Assembly: GCA_900557455.1 (NCBI GenBank) | Contig: USSM01000009.1 | Coordinates: 1 to 38,008, forward strand | DNA length: 38,008 nt | DNA from: an uncultured Collinsella sp. | GTDB lineage: Bacteria > Actinomycetota > Coriobacteriia > Coriobacteriales > Coriobacteriaceae | Direction: 5' to 3' | Shown here: positions 1 to 8,561 of the stretch, piece after piece | How positions within the stretch are numbered: position 1 is the first letter of the stretch | Layout of the letters: every line of letters starts with the position of its first letter | The notes under the pieces: model-generated | What the model saw: the letters and a program-made list of their open reading frames with translations, nothing else | The model's database searches: none | What the model was told of the DNA's origin: nothing | Position numbers and translations under genes: made by a program

Positions 1-88
1 GGCCCTTGCGGCGTAGTCGCTATTTGTTCAGTCCAAGTTTCGGGGCGCAGTTCACTGTCCCCTTTGTGGTGGTTTTGGCGTGGGCAGG

Positions 89-574
89 TTAGTTGAGGGC
101 GGCTTGGGCTAGGCGGGCTTCGGCGGCCTCTTCGGTGACGCCCAGGGCCACGGCGAACTCCTCGATGGAGCGGCGCTTGGCTTCCTTGAGTACGCGCATG
201 TAGTAGGAGCTGGGCTTTTTATCTGCTTCCTCGGCCTGGCGAATACGGTGCATCATGGTTTTTGCCACGCGAACCGTCTCGGGCGCGCCCAGCTTGAGCT
301 GCTGCTTAAAGTGCGTCTCCTCGAGCGAGCTATTGCGCTCGGTAAAGGTGTCGCACTCCAGCTCATCGTAGTGGCTCAGCAGGTGCTCTGCATCTTGCTG
401 GGAGATAGCGGCATGCAGACGGTCGGCCTGCGCCACGGGGTACATGAGAATCGTCTGCGCATGTCCCTGTTTGGTCTCGAGCAACAACATGGGCTGCGGT
501 GTGTCGTCCCTAAAGCCGACGACGGTGCAGACTCCTTGACCCGGATGAATGACGTGTTGACCGATTGAGAACAT
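89..574 (-). CDS. CarD family transcriptional regulator
   Basis: 161 aa. The N-terminus (MFSIGQHVIHPGQGVCTVVG) is the Tudor-like RNA-polymerase-interaction domain of the CarD/CdnL/TRCF family; the C-terminal half (about residues 65-160) is helical and charged, as in the family's DNA-binding part. Known CarD proteins bind the RNA polymerase beta subunit and stabilise open complexes at many promoters, including rRNA promoters in actinobacteria. The start at 574 is supported by a GGAGGT ribosome site (578-583, complement) four bases upstream. The length is normal for the family. It is transcribed away from argS. Family assignment is confident; the exact regulon cannot be read from the sequence. 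Bases 1-88, downstream of its stop, show nothing recognisable. Confidence 0.93.
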   Translation of the reverse strand: MFSIGQHVIHPGQGVCTVVGFRDDTPQPMLLLETKQGHAQTILMYPVAQADRLHAAISQQDAEHLLSHYDELECDTFTERNSSLEETHFKQQLKLGAPETVRVAKTMMHRIRQAEEADKKPSSYYMRVLKEAKRRSIEEFAVALGVTEEAAEARLAQAALN

Positions 575-916
575 GCTACCTCCAACTTATACGAATTTAC
601 GTATGTTAAGAATACCACGCTGACGTGCGCAAACCATCACTTTATGCAGGAAAAGCACACAACCCCGATAGGTAAGAGTATTCGATAAATAGAACGGCTT
701 ATTCATACGTTTATGCATTTCTAGAACGTGTATAAACAGCAGGCAAACCGCCAACTTTGTACCGCCGCGCAAGAGCGGTAGTCATTTTTGTGCATATGCA
801 ATATCTATTAGCTTTACCCTGCGACAGTAGTTACCGCTTGTGATAGAGTGCTACAAACTCTGGCTTTTGCCCTACGAGTGATCAAGAGCTCGGGGGCTTT
901 AACACAAGGAGGATCT
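575..916. other. Divergent intergenic region carD/argS
   Basis: This 342-base stretch separates the divergent carD and argS genes and must hold both promoters, but I cannot assign a clear -35/-10 pair for either. Next to carD there is a small dyad (ATACG-n6-CGTAT, about 589-604). No T-box signature or leader hairpin was recognised ahead of argS. Confidence 0.5.
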
Positions 917-2770
917 ATGCCCGAGAAGATTGAAGAGCTGGTACGCGCTGCGCTTGCTGCGGCCCAGGAGGCCGGCGACCTTTCCGCATTTGAACTTGAC
1001 GATTGCGCTATCGAGCGACCGGCTGATACTTCTCATGGCGAGTGGACCTCCACCATGGCCCTGAAGTCCGCCAAGCTGGCTCACTGCGCCCCGCGCAAGA
1101 TCGCCGAGGCCGTCGTCGCCCATATGCCCGAGGACCCCGCAATCGAGAAGGTCGAGATCGCCGGTCCTGGCTTCATCAACTTCTACCTCTCCGTCGCCGT
1201 CAAGAACGCCATCTTTGGCGAGGCCCGCGAGAAGGGTATGGACTTCGCTAAGTCCAACGTCGGTGGCGGCCTGAAGACCCAGGTCGAGTTCGTCTCCGCT
1301 AACCCCGTCGGCCCCATGCACATCGGTCATGGTCGCTGGGCCGCTCTGGGCGACTCCCTTTGTCGTGTGATGGACCACGCCGGTTACGACATCCAGCGTG
1401 AGTTCTACATCAACGACCACGGCTCTCAGATGAACACCTTCGGTAACTCCATCAGCACGCGCTATATGCAGCTTGCCGACATCATCGCCAAGCAGGGCGT
1501 GGATATCGACGAGGCTCACAAGCTTCTGATCGCCGACCGCGACGCCTTTGTTGCCGACGAGAGCGACGAGCATCCCGAGACCCATCCGTATCAGGACAAC
1601 TTTGCCGAGACTCTGGGCAAGGACTCCTACGGCGGCGACTACATCATCGACGAGGCTGCCGAGTTCTGGCGCACCGACGGCGATAAGTGGGTCAACGCCG
1701 ATCCGCAGGAGCGCATGGAGAGCTTCCGCGAGCGCGGCTACGTAAAGATGGTCGACAACATGCGCGACCTTTGCCACGCCGTTAACTGCGACTTCGATCG
1801 TTGGTTCTCCGAGCGCTCTCTGTACGTGAAGGACACCGAGGGCGAGACCGCCGGCACCTCCGCCGTCGACCGCGCTTTTGAGAAGCTCGACAAGATGGGC
1901 TACCTCTACACCAAGGACGGTGCCCTGTGGTTCCGCTCCACCGACCTGGGCGACGACAAGGACCGCGTCCTGATCAAGTCCGATGGCGAGTACACCTACT
2001 TCGCCTCCGACGTTGCCTATCACTGGGATAAGTTCCAGCGCGTCGACCACGTCATCGACATCTGGGGCGCCGACCACCACGGCTACATCGAGCGCGTCCG
2101 CTGCGTCTGTGACGCTCTTGGCTATCCCGGCAAGTTTGAGGTTCTGCTGGGCCAGCTCGTCAACCTGCTGCGCAACGGCAAGCCCGTCCGTATGTCCAAG
2201 CGCAAGGGCACCATGGTGACCCTGCAGGAACTCGTCGACGAGGTCGGCTCTGACGCCGCCCGCTACACGCTCATCTCCAAGAGCTCCAACCAGATGGTCG
2301 ACTTCGACATTGAGGCCGTCAAGAAGCGCGACAACTCCAACCCGGTGTACTACGTGCAGTACGCTCACGCTCGCGTGTGCTCCATCCTGCGTCGTGCCGC
2401 CGACGTTACCGCCGAGCAGGCCGCCGAGATGGGCATGAAGGCCGTCGCCGAGAAGGCTATTGGCGAGAACGTCGATTACTCGCTGCTGACCGACCCGACC
2501 GAACTTGCCCTTTCGCGTAAGCTCAACGAGCTCACCGACCTCATCGGTAGCTGCGCTCGCGATCGCGCCCCGTTCCGCCTGACGCACTTTGCCGAGGAGC
2601 TCGCTGGCGACTTCCACAGCTTCTACGCCGCCTGCCAGGTCCTTCCGAGCGAGGGCCGTCCCGTCGACCCTGAGCTCTCGCGCGCCCGTTTGGCCGCCTG
2701 CGACGCCGTCCGTGTGACGCTCGCCCTGGTGCTTACCCTCGTTGGCGTTTCTGCCCCCGAGCAGATGTAA
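917..2770 (+). CDS. argS: Arginyl-tRNA synthetase
   Basis: 617 aa class I aminoacyl-tRNA synthetase that charges tRNA-Arg in the cytoplasm. The HIGH motif is HIGH at residues 135-138 in the context NPVGPMHIGHGR, and the KMSKS-equivalent is RMSKRKG from residue 425. The N-terminal about 100 residues form the ArgS-specific Add-1 (D-loop binding) domain, and the C-terminus from about residue 480 (YVQYAHARVCSILRRA) is the DALR anticodon-binding domain. The start is set at 917 because AAGGAGG (906-912) lies four bases upstream. The reading frame is open 23 codons further up, but without a comparable ribosome site. It is followed by a strong terminator, so it is probably monocistronic. Confidence 0.97.
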   Translation: MPEKIEELVRAALAAAQEAGDLSAFELDDCAIERPADTSHGEWTSTMALKSAKLAHCAPRKIAEAVVAHMPEDPAIEKVEIAGPGFINFYLSVAVKNAIFGEAREKGMDFAKSNVGGGLKTQVEFVSANPVGPMHIGHGRWAALGDSLCRVMDHAGYDIQREFYINDHGSQMNTFGNSISTRYMQLADIIAKQGVDIDEAHKLLIADRDAFVADESDEHPETHPYQDNFAETLGKDSYGGDYIIDEAAEFWRTDGDKWVNADPQERMESFRERGYVKMVDNMRDLCHAVNCDFDRWFSERSLYVKDTEGETAGTSAVDRAFEKLDKMGYLYTKDGALWFRSTDLGDDKDRVLIKSDGEYTYFASDVAYHWDKFQRVDHVIDIWGADHHGYIERVRCVCDALGYPGKFEVLLGQLVNLLRNGKPVRMSKRKGTMVTLQELVDEVGSDAARYTLISKSSNQMVDFDIEAVKKRDNSNPVYYVQYAHARVCSILRRAADVTAEQAAEMGMKAVAEKAIGENVDYSLLTDPTELALSRKLNELTDLIGSCARDRAPFRLTHFAEELAGDFHSFYAACQVLPSEGRPVDPELSRARLAACDAVRVTLALVLTLVGVSAPEQM

Positions 2771-2814
2771 GCGCTGGTCGTTTGACTGCGTTGGTTTGGT
2801 TTGACTGAGCCTCG

Positions 2815-2849
2815 AAAGCCCGATCTCCCATGCGGAGGTCGGGCTTTTT
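2815..2849 (+). terminator. Rho-independent terminator of argS
   Basis: Stem AGCCCGATCTCC / GGAGGTCGGGCT with a five-base loop and one G-U pair, followed by TTTTT. It lies 45 bases after the argS stop. Confidence 0.9.
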
Positions 2850-2907
2850 GCGTTTAGCGAGACAATTTGGCTTGCTGGAAAATGCTACCAAATCGCAACT
2901 ATACCGG

Positions 2908-3030
2908 TTTACTACGATGAATCGAGGGATTCCAATCACACGGGCTTTTCACCGAAAAGTGCAAGCCATCTAGCTGGGGTTTTTTTTCGGTTTTTGGCGT
3001 GGTCGTGGTTGAGCGATTCATCGTAGTAAA
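2908..3030. repeat. Hairpin-ended intergenic element A (123 bases)
   Basis: Bounded by a perfect 17-base inverted repeat: TTTACTACGATGAATCG at 2908-2924 and its complement at 3014-3030. Similarity continues outward for about ten more bases with three mismatches. The interior contains a T-rich run (about 2980-2995). No coding potential is evident. The termini resemble those of element B, 98 bases downstream, since both carry TACTACG/CGTAGTA. It is probably a non-autonomous palindromic element. Confidence 0.7.
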
Positions 3031-3128
3031 CAGCCATAGTTTTGAAAATGACCCTAGGGGACGGAGGAAAACGGATCATTTTTGTCCCGTGGAGGAACGG
3101 TGGGATACCTTCTGCCAAGAATCGGGGG

Positions 3129-3258
3129 CATCTACTACGTTTAAGTGCGTACCCCGAACCACGCCGAAAATCGCAATATTAAAACCGCAGGTAGCAGGTC
3201 TGCGACTTTCGAAAAATAGTGAGTATGGTCAGGGGTGCGGGGGCAAACGTAGTAGATG
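3129..3258. repeat. Hairpin-ended intergenic element B (130 bases)
   Basis: Bounded by a perfect 14-base inverted repeat, CATCTACTACGTTT at 3129-3142 and its complement at 3245-3258. The terminal CTACTACG core is shared with element A, while the interiors differ. An open reading frame across it (2999-3475) has no ribosome site and no recognisable product, and I regard it as chance. Confidence 0.7.
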
Positions 3259-3356
3259 GGCGCGATTCGTGGCACATCGATCTTGGGGCCGATGCCCTTG
3301 TCCCTTAGCTGTTCCGTTTTCTCGATGCTTGAGGCTTGATCTGCCTTCTTCTTATG

Positions 3357-3423
3357 AGTTGCGGTGGAATGGTTCCTGCTTGAGGGGTGCCGGCCGGGAT
3401 TTGGGAACTATTTCACCGCAGCT
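3357..3423 (+). repeat. 67-base palindromic repeat, copy 1
   Basis: Left arm AGTTGCGGTGGAATGGTTCC (3357-3376) and right arm GGAACTATTTCACCGCAGCT (3404-3423) enclose a 27-base loop. As a plus-strand RNA all 20 positions pair, three of them as G-U. Two further copies of identical length occur at 12995-13061 and 13086-13152. It lies about 85 bases upstream of the putative rho promoter. See the REP-type transposase at 15394-16206 for a possible mobiliser. Confidence 0.8.
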
Positions 3424-3507
3424 TTTGATGTGGCGATGGTGTACGCCGGAACTTTGTAAAGAGCATCCCTTTTGACTAGTCGTTTAAGAACGTCCCCGAT
3501 GACTAAG

Positions 3508-3535
3508 TTGCAGGTGGTTGCGGTTGTGTTACACT
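3508..3535 (+). promoter_or_regulatory. Candidate rho promoter
   Basis: TTGCAG (3508-3513), a 16-base spacer, then TACACT (3530-3535). This gives a leader of about 135 bases before the rho GTG start. It is a visual match only. Confidence 0.4.
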
Positions 3536-3564
3536 AACGCTGCGTATATAACACAATCATCTCT

Positions 3565-3645
3565 ATGCAGATCAATGATGTCCGTCGGTATTTGACGGAG
3601 CTAGACTGTTTAGCCGCCCTGAAGGTTTATGCAGGGAGCATGTGA
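3565..3645 (+). other. Possible 26-codon leader ORF upstream of rho
   Basis: An ATG at 3565 opens a 26-codon frame (MQINDVRRYLTELD...) that ends with ATG-TGA at 3640-3645, 34 bases before the rho start. Enterobacterial rho has a short leader peptide gene (rhoL) in the equivalent position, which is why it is noted. No good ribosome site precedes this ATG, so translation is uncertain. Confidence 0.25.
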
Positions 3646-3679
3646 TCACAGGGCTTGAAAAGAAAGTTGAGCAAACACT

Positions 3680-6223
3680 GTGTCTGATCAACAACAAGAA
3701 AACGAAATAACGACGACGCAAACGGCTCCCGCTGCACCGGTTACGTCGGACCAGGCCGTGCTTTCCGCGCCGGCGCAGGTCTCGGCTCCCGAGGCGCTTA
3801 AGGCCGCCGCGCCCACCACGCCCGTTGCTAGCGAGGAGGCTGCTCCCGCTAAGCCTAAGCGCACGCGTCGTTTGGCCAAGCCTGCTGCGGACGGCGAGGA
3901 TGCCGAAAAGCCCAAGCGTCGTACGACGCGCACCACGCGCGCGAAGCGCCCCGTTGCCACCGATGCTTCGGCCCCCATTTCCGATGAGGTCGCGCAGGCC
4001 CGTGCGCTGGCGCAGATTAGCGAGGCCCAGGTTGTGCGTGCCCGCCGTCGCGCTGCCGAGCGCGAGGCCGCGGCATTGACTGAGTTCGCTGCGCCGGTCG
4101 CCCCCGAGGCTCCTGCTGCCGAACAGTCGGCCGAGAAGCCGGCACCGCGCACGCGTCGCCGTGCGGCAGCCAAGACGCAGCAGCCCGTCGAGCAGCTGAC
4201 TCCTGAGGTCGCTGAAGCTCCGGCTCGTTCTGCGGCAGGGGAGGGCGCTTCCTCCGCTGAGCCCGTCGTGCACGCTGAGGTCAACGAGGTTCCCGTCGTT
4301 GATCCGGCTCTGCGCCCGCATCGTCGCGGCCGCAAGCCCAAGGCGTATGTTGAGGCCGAGAAAGCCGCTGCCGCAGCAGCTGCTGCCCAGGGCGCAGCGG
4401 TGACGGCCGAGCCTACGGCCACGGTTGATGCCCCGGTCCAGGACGCTCCGTCCACCGAGGCTCCCGCATCTGCCGATGCCGAGCCCGCCGATGTCCGTCC
4501 CGGCCGCGGCCGTCGCACCGCGGCAAAGCGCTCGACGAAGGCGAAGGTCAAGGCTGAGGCCAAGCCCGTCGACGACAAGTCCTCCCAGGCAAACGCCGAT
4601 GCCGCTTCCGAGGCCGAGAACGTCGACCAGCCGGCAACTGAGAAGCCCAAGCGCACGCGCAAGAAGTCCGCGAGGGCCAAGGGTGCCGAGCAGCAGGGCG
4701 ACGCCGAACCCAGCAACCATGCCAACGCCGACGCCAAGGCAGAGGGCGAGGCTCCGTCCGGCACCGATGCATCCGCAGCCGCGGCTGCCGAAGGCACCGA
4801 GACCGAAGAGGGCGTCCGCCCCAACCGTCGTCAGCACAAGCGCAACGACGAGCGCAACGACCGCAAGGACGATCGCAACAACGACCGCCGCAGCCGTCAG
4901 CGCGACCGCAAACAGCGCAACAAGGAGCGCAGCGCCGCCCCCACCGAGCCCACGCTTTCGCGCGAGGAGCTTGCGGCCATGAAGGTAGCCGAGCTGCGCG
5001 AGAAGGCAAAAGAGTTCGAGATCGAGACGACCGGCAAGAAGAAGGCCGAGCTTGTCGAGGAGATCTACACGACCGCCGCGAAGGCCGAGGGCTTCCGCGA
5101 TATTAAGGGCATCCTGCAGATTCGCCCGGACAACTCCGGCATCATCCATGCCCACGGCTACATGAAGTCAAACGAAGACGCCTTCGTCCCCGCTTACCTC
5201 ATCCGCTCCGCACGCCTGCGCACGGGCGATGTCATCGAGGGTTCGCTGCGCCCCTCGCGCGGCGGCGACAAGCGAGCCGGCCTCGCCAAGATCACGACCG
5301 TTAACGGCATGGATCCCGAGCAGATCCGCAACCGCCCCAAGTTCGGCGACCTTACCCCGGTCTATCCCAACGAGCCGCTGCGTATGGAGCACGGCAAGGA
5401 CTCCATTACCGGTCGCGCTATCGATATCGTGTCACCGATCGGCAAGGGCCAGCGTGGCCTGATCGTGTCGCCGCCCAAGGCCGGCAAGACAACGATCCTT
5501 AAGAAGATCTGCCAGTCCATCTCGATCAACAACCCCGAGGTGCACCTCATCTGCCTACTCGTCGACGAGCGCCCCGAAGAGGTCACCGATATGCAGCGCT
5601 CCATCAAGGGCGAGGTCGTGGCCTCGACCTTCGATATGCCTGCCGAGAACCACACCCGCGTGGCCGAGCTCGTCATCGAACGCGCCAAGCGCATTGTGGA
5701 GCTGGGCGGCGATGTCGTGGTGGTGCTCGACTCCATCACGCGTCTTGCCCGCGCCTACAACCTGGCGGCACCCGCCTCGGGTCGTATCCTTTCGGGCGGC
5801 GTCGATTCGGCAGCTCTCTATCCGCCCAAGCGTTTCCTGGGTGCAGCCCGCAATATCGAAAACGGCGGCTCGCTCACCATCCTCGCCTCCGCCCTTATCG
5901 ACACCGGCTCCAAGATGGATGAGGTCATCTTTGAGGAGTTCAAGGGCACCGGCAACATGGAGCTCAAGCTCGACCGCGATCTTGCCGATCGCCGCATCTT
6001 CCCGGCCATCGACCCCGTTGCCTCCGGTACGCGCAACGAGGACCTGCTGGTCGACGAGCAGATGCGCCCGTTTGTCTTCGGCCTGCGTCGCATTCTCGCC
6101 GGTATGAACAACACCGAGCGCGCGGCGGCGTCGTTTATTAAGGGTCTTAAGGGCACCAACACCAACCAGGAGTTCCTGGTGCGTTCGGCCAAAAAGCACA
6201 GCGACTACGAGCAGACGTTTTAG
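3680..6223 (+). CDS. rho: Transcription termination factor Rho
   Basis: 847 aa hexameric RNA helicase that terminates transcription. Residues 1 to about 420 are a low-complexity Ala/Pro/Lys/Arg/Glu-rich extension, as seen in high-GC Gram-positive Rho proteins and about twice the length of the E. coli protein. A Rho N-terminal SAP-like helix bundle follows (about 427-465, LSREELAAMKVAELREKAKE), then the cold-shock-like RNA-binding domain (about 472-545) and the RecA-like motor. Walker A is SPPKAGKT at 597-604 with K603, and Walker B lies in VVVVLDSITRLARAYN. The start is GTG at 3680: an in-frame TGA at 3668 excludes anything longer. The ribosome site is weak. The motor and RNA-binding residues look intact. 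Confidence 0.97.
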   Translation: MSDQQQENEITTTQTAPAAPVTSDQAVLSAPAQVSAPEALKAAAPTTPVASEEAAPAKPKRTRRLAKPAADGEDAEKPKRRTTRTTRAKRPVATDASAPISDEVAQARALAQISEAQVVRARRRAAEREAAALTEFAAPVAPEAPAAEQSAEKPAPRTRRRAAAKTQQPVEQLTPEVAEAPARSAAGEGASSAEPVVHAEVNEVPVVDPALRPHRRGRKPKAYVEAEKAAAAAAAAQGAAVTAEPTATVDAPVQDAPSTEAPASADAEPADVRPGRGRRTAAKRSTKAKVKAEAKPVDDKSSQANADAASEAENVDQPATEKPKRTRKKSARAKGAEQQGDAEPSNHANADAKAEGEAPSGTDASAAAAAEGTETEEGVRPNRRQHKRNDERNDRKDDRNNDRRSRQRDRKQRNKERSAAPTEPTLSREELAAMKVAELREKAKEFEIETTGKKKAELVEEIYTTAAKAEGFRDIKGILQIRPDNSGIIHAHGYMKSNEDAFVPAYLIRSARLRTGDVIEGSLRPSRGGDKRAGLAKITTVNGMDPEQIRNRPKFGDLTPVYPNEPLRMEHGKDSITGRAIDIVSPIGKGQRGLIVSPPKAGKTTILKKICQSISINNPEVHLICLLVDERPEEVTDMQRSIKGEVVASTFDMPAENHTRVAELVIERAKRIVELGGDVVVVLDSITRLARAYNLAAPASGRILSGGVDSAALYPPKRFLGAARNIENGGSLTILASALIDTGSKMDEVIFEEFKGTGNMELKLDRDLADRRIFPAIDPVASGTRNEDLLVDEQMRPFVFGLRRILAGMNNTERAAASFIKGLKGTNTNQEFLVRSAKKHSDYEQTF

Positions 6224-6264
6224 ACCAAAAGCCGCACGCTATATCGCCATAAGAACGGGCAATC

Positions 6265-6295
6265 GGGCCGGGGTTTATGCCCCGGCCCTTTCTTT
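6265..6295 (+). terminator. Rho-independent terminator of rho
   Basis: Perfect nine-base stem GGGCCGGGG / CCCCGGCCC with loop TTTATG, followed by TTTCTTT, 41 bases after the rho stop. Confidence 0.9.
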
Positions 6296-6372
6296 ACGGC
6301 GCCACTCGGCAACATTTTTTGACCTTATGACCGACAAGCAGCAGTTTTCGAGCCATAATCCGGCCTCATCGC

Positions 6373-6401
6373 TTGCAATCGGAGGGTCGGTTTCGCATAA
6401 T
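6373..6401 (+). promoter_or_regulatory. Candidate promoter for the 6539 gene/VanZ pair
   Basis: TTGCAA (6373-6378), a 17-base spacer, then CATAAT (6396-6401). The predicted leader is about 130 bases and includes a small perfect dyad GGGAC-GCAT-GTCCC at about 6459-6472. Confidence 0.55.
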
Positions 6402-6538
6402 AACTTTTAAGCTTCGCGACGGAAAACGCAGATGAAACGAACTATATACCGTTGCTTTGGGACGCATGTCCCGCTTCATCTTCTCTCGCGCAGCCAACTA
6501 AATGATGCGATTTGGGTGCTGGAAGATGGGGAGAGCTC

Positions 6539-7990
6539 ATGGCTTCTTCTGATGCAACACAACGAGCAGTCCTTGCCGGACTTTCCTGCGGGATCGGCCT
6601 TGCCGCCCCCGTGGTGATGTATGCCGCGACGTTGCCGTTCTCGTCGGTCAACGAGACGGTTGTCGCGGGCGCGGTTCCCTTCGCCGTTGGTGCGGTGGCG
6701 GGCGTGGGCATCTACGCAGCCTCGCTGGGCATCTCCGAGTATCGTGCCGAGCACGATGGCCGCCTGTTTGAGCCCGATGCCGTGGGCGGCGCCGCTCAGT
6801 TTGGCCGGACCCACAACGAGTTCAAGACCGCCTCGATTCCCGCACAGCAGCAGGGGGCGGCGCCTCAGCCTGCGGCTCCGGCTGATCAGGCCAATGCCGC
6901 ACAGCCTTCTTCCGCATTTCTCTCCGGCCTGACCGGTGCGTTCCAGCGCCGTCACGCCGACGATGGCGTTCCCACCATCGCGCGCGCGGCTAACGCCATG
7001 GATGAGGCCGAGGCCTGGTCTATGATCGACAGCATGCTCGATGACGATTCCCCGGTCAGCTGCGATCCCGTGCGTTCGCGCGATGTCTACCAGGTCGCAA
7101 TCGATGAGCTCACCAACGGTGGAAAGACCGGTTCTTACAATCGCGATGACATTGCCGCTGCCGCACGCGCCGTCTCGGGCTCTCACGCCGCCCCTGCGGG
7201 TAGTACCGCAGCCTTCGTGGCGCTTGTGGCCAACGCCGCCAACAATGCCGCCTATAGCGGCGCGTCGTCGGCTGCGTACGCCTCTGCCGCGTCGGCTTCT
7301 TCGGCCGGCCAACAGAGCGCAGCTCAGGCGGCTCCTGTCGCCGACCCCTTTGCCGATGAGCCCCTGGCTGTCGACGAGGAGACCATTGCCGCTCGCCGAG
7401 CTGCCGAAAGCTCGCTTTGGGGCGCTTCGGCCCAAATGCAGGCCGCGGAGGCGGCGCCGTACAACGCCAAGCTCGCCAGCATGCCCATCATTTCCGATGC
7501 CAAGGGTGTGGATCTCTCCGATCTGGACGAGCCTGCTGCCATCACTGCGTCTATCGACGCCCAGGATCGCGTGGATACCGACAGTCTCCCCGATGCCTCT
7601 CTTGAGGAAGATGTCCCCATGGCCGATTATTCGGGCCACGAGGACATGTGGGCCGCCGCCATGGCGATCATGGCCGAGGCTGCCGAGCCCGCCCCCGTGG
7701 CGGTGCCTGCGCCTGCAGCCTCACCTGTGTCGGCTGCTCCCGTCTATGTCGGCCGCCACAGTTCCGTGCTTCCCGAGGATACCGCGCGTATCTCGCGCGA
7801 GGGTATCGAGCGCGCCGAGGCTATCGCTGCCGGCGTTATGGAAAACCGTCGTCATGAGCGCGTCAATCAGATTCTCGAGGAAGAAATCAACCGTCTGCAG
7901 TCTGCGGCCGTCAAGCGCACGGGTCGTGCCTATCTGAGCGTTATCGAGGGCGGTACCGCCAGCTTTACGCCGCTGCGCGCGGAGGCATAA
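6539..7990 (+). CDS. Ala-rich membrane-anchored protein of unknown function
   Basis: 483 aa; I do not recognise the family. The start at 6539 follows GGGGAG five bases upstream. Residues about 10-35 and 42-66 are two hydrophobic segments joined by a short loop (SSVNE), a hairpin membrane anchor. The remainder is soluble, rich in Ala, Asp and Glu, with low-complexity stretches (for example SGASSAAYASAASASSAGQQ). A more ordered, charged helical C-terminus begins near residue 415 and ends AYLSVIEGG plus about ten residues. It lies seven bases upstream of the VanZ-family gene and is probably co-transcribed with it. Composition suggests a lineage-specific cell-envelope protein; that is inference only. 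Confidence 0.75.
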   Translation: MASSDATQRAVLAGLSCGIGLAAPVVMYAATLPFSSVNETVVAGAVPFAVGAVAGVGIYAASLGISEYRAEHDGRLFEPDAVGGAAQFGRTHNEFKTASIPAQQQGAAPQPAAPADQANAAQPSSAFLSGLTGAFQRRHADDGVPTIARAANAMDEAEAWSMIDSMLDDDSPVSCDPVRSRDVYQVAIDELTNGGKTGSYNRDDIAAAARAVSGSHAAPAGSTAAFVALVANAANNAAYSGASSAAYASAASASSAGQQSAAQAAPVADPFADEPLAVDEETIAARRAAESSLWGASAQMQAAEAAPYNAKLASMPIISDAKGVDLSDLDEPAAITASIDAQDRVDTDSLPDASLEEDVPMADYSGHEDMWAAAMAIMAEAAEPAPVAVPAPAASPVSAAPVYVGRHSSVLPEDTARISREGIERAEAIAAGVMENRRHERVNQILEEEINRLQSAAVKRTGRAYLSVIEGGTASFTPLRAEA

Positions 7991-7997
7991 TTGCCGC

Positions 7998-8447
7998 ATG
8001 GTTAAGGTCGATCGAAAATGGGCGCTTGCCGCCTGCGCCATGGTGCTCGTCATTTGGGGCAATTCGCTGGTTCCCGGTACGGGCTCTGGTTCGTTGAGCC
8101 TGTCGATTATGGAATCCATTCGCGGCTTTTTGCAGACCCTGGGGCTTCCATACGAGTGGGTGACCAACTTCGTCGTGCGCAAGTGCGCTCATTTTACCGA
8201 GTACATGGTGCTTGGCATCTTGGCGACGCACGCCTTTGACCTCGAAGGCCGGCGTACGTTTGATGTGTTGCTGCCCACGGCGGTGTTCTTGCTGCTTGTC
8301 CCCTCTATCGACGAGACGATCCAGCTATTTGTGCCCGGTCGCGCCGGCATGATTACCGATGTGATGATCGACTGCTGCGGGGCGACGACAGGCGTCGTAC
8401 TCCGATATCTCTTACGGTCGCTGATGTACACCAAAAAGGCCGCCTAG
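7998..8447 (+). CDS. VanZ family membrane protein
   Basis: 149 aa with four predicted membrane segments. It carries the family's conserved acidic and His signature: RKCAHFTEYMVLG (about residues 56-68), then DETIQLFVPGRAGMITDV and D-CCG. VanZ itself raises teicoplanin resistance in enterococci, but most homologues have no known role and no van genes are nearby, so resistance should not be assumed. Translation starts seven bases after the preceding gene's stop, with GGAGG inside that gene's end. Its stop codon lies inside the terminator stem. Confidence 0.85.
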   Translation: MVKVDRKWALAACAMVLVIWGNSLVPGTGSGSLSLSIMESIRGFLQTLGLPYEWVTNFVVRKCAHFTEYMVLGILATHAFDLEGRRTFDVLLPTAVFLLLVPSIDETIQLFVPGRAGMITDVMIDCCGATTGVVLRYLLRSLMYTKKAA

Positions 8448-8475
8448 GACGTTTTGCTTGGTCCTAGGCGGCCTT
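8431..8475. terminator. Bidirectional terminator between vanZ-like gene and ROK kinase
   Basis: A perfect 15-base stem (AAGGCCGCCTAGGAC and its complement, 8436-8450 and 8461-8475) encloses a ten-base loop. On the minus strand it is followed by TTTTT, so it chiefly serves the kinase gene. On the plus strand it contains the stop codon of the VanZ-family gene. Confidence 0.85.
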
Positions 8476-8561
8476 GTGCGTTTGAGGGCCTCTGCGGGGC
8501 GTGACGGCGTTTTCCGGGCGTTTTGCGAGTTTGGCTACGCTGCGCCCCGCTGATGTGTCCT

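Noticed and set aside
575..916. T-box or other riboswitch ahead of argS
   Set aside because: No T-box sequence, specifier loop or terminator/antiterminator pair was seen.
899..2617. Long open frame antisense to argS
   Set aside because: It is a codon-bias shadow of a highly expressed GC-rich gene; the translation is low-complexity Val/Leu/Gly/Asp.
2999..3475. 158-codon open frame across the palindromic gap before rho
   Set aside because: No ribosome site, no recognisable product, and it runs through three hairpin elements.
7998..8447. Glycopeptide resistance locus
   Set aside because: Only a VanZ-family homologue is present; no ligase, dehydrogenase or dipeptidase genes accompany it.
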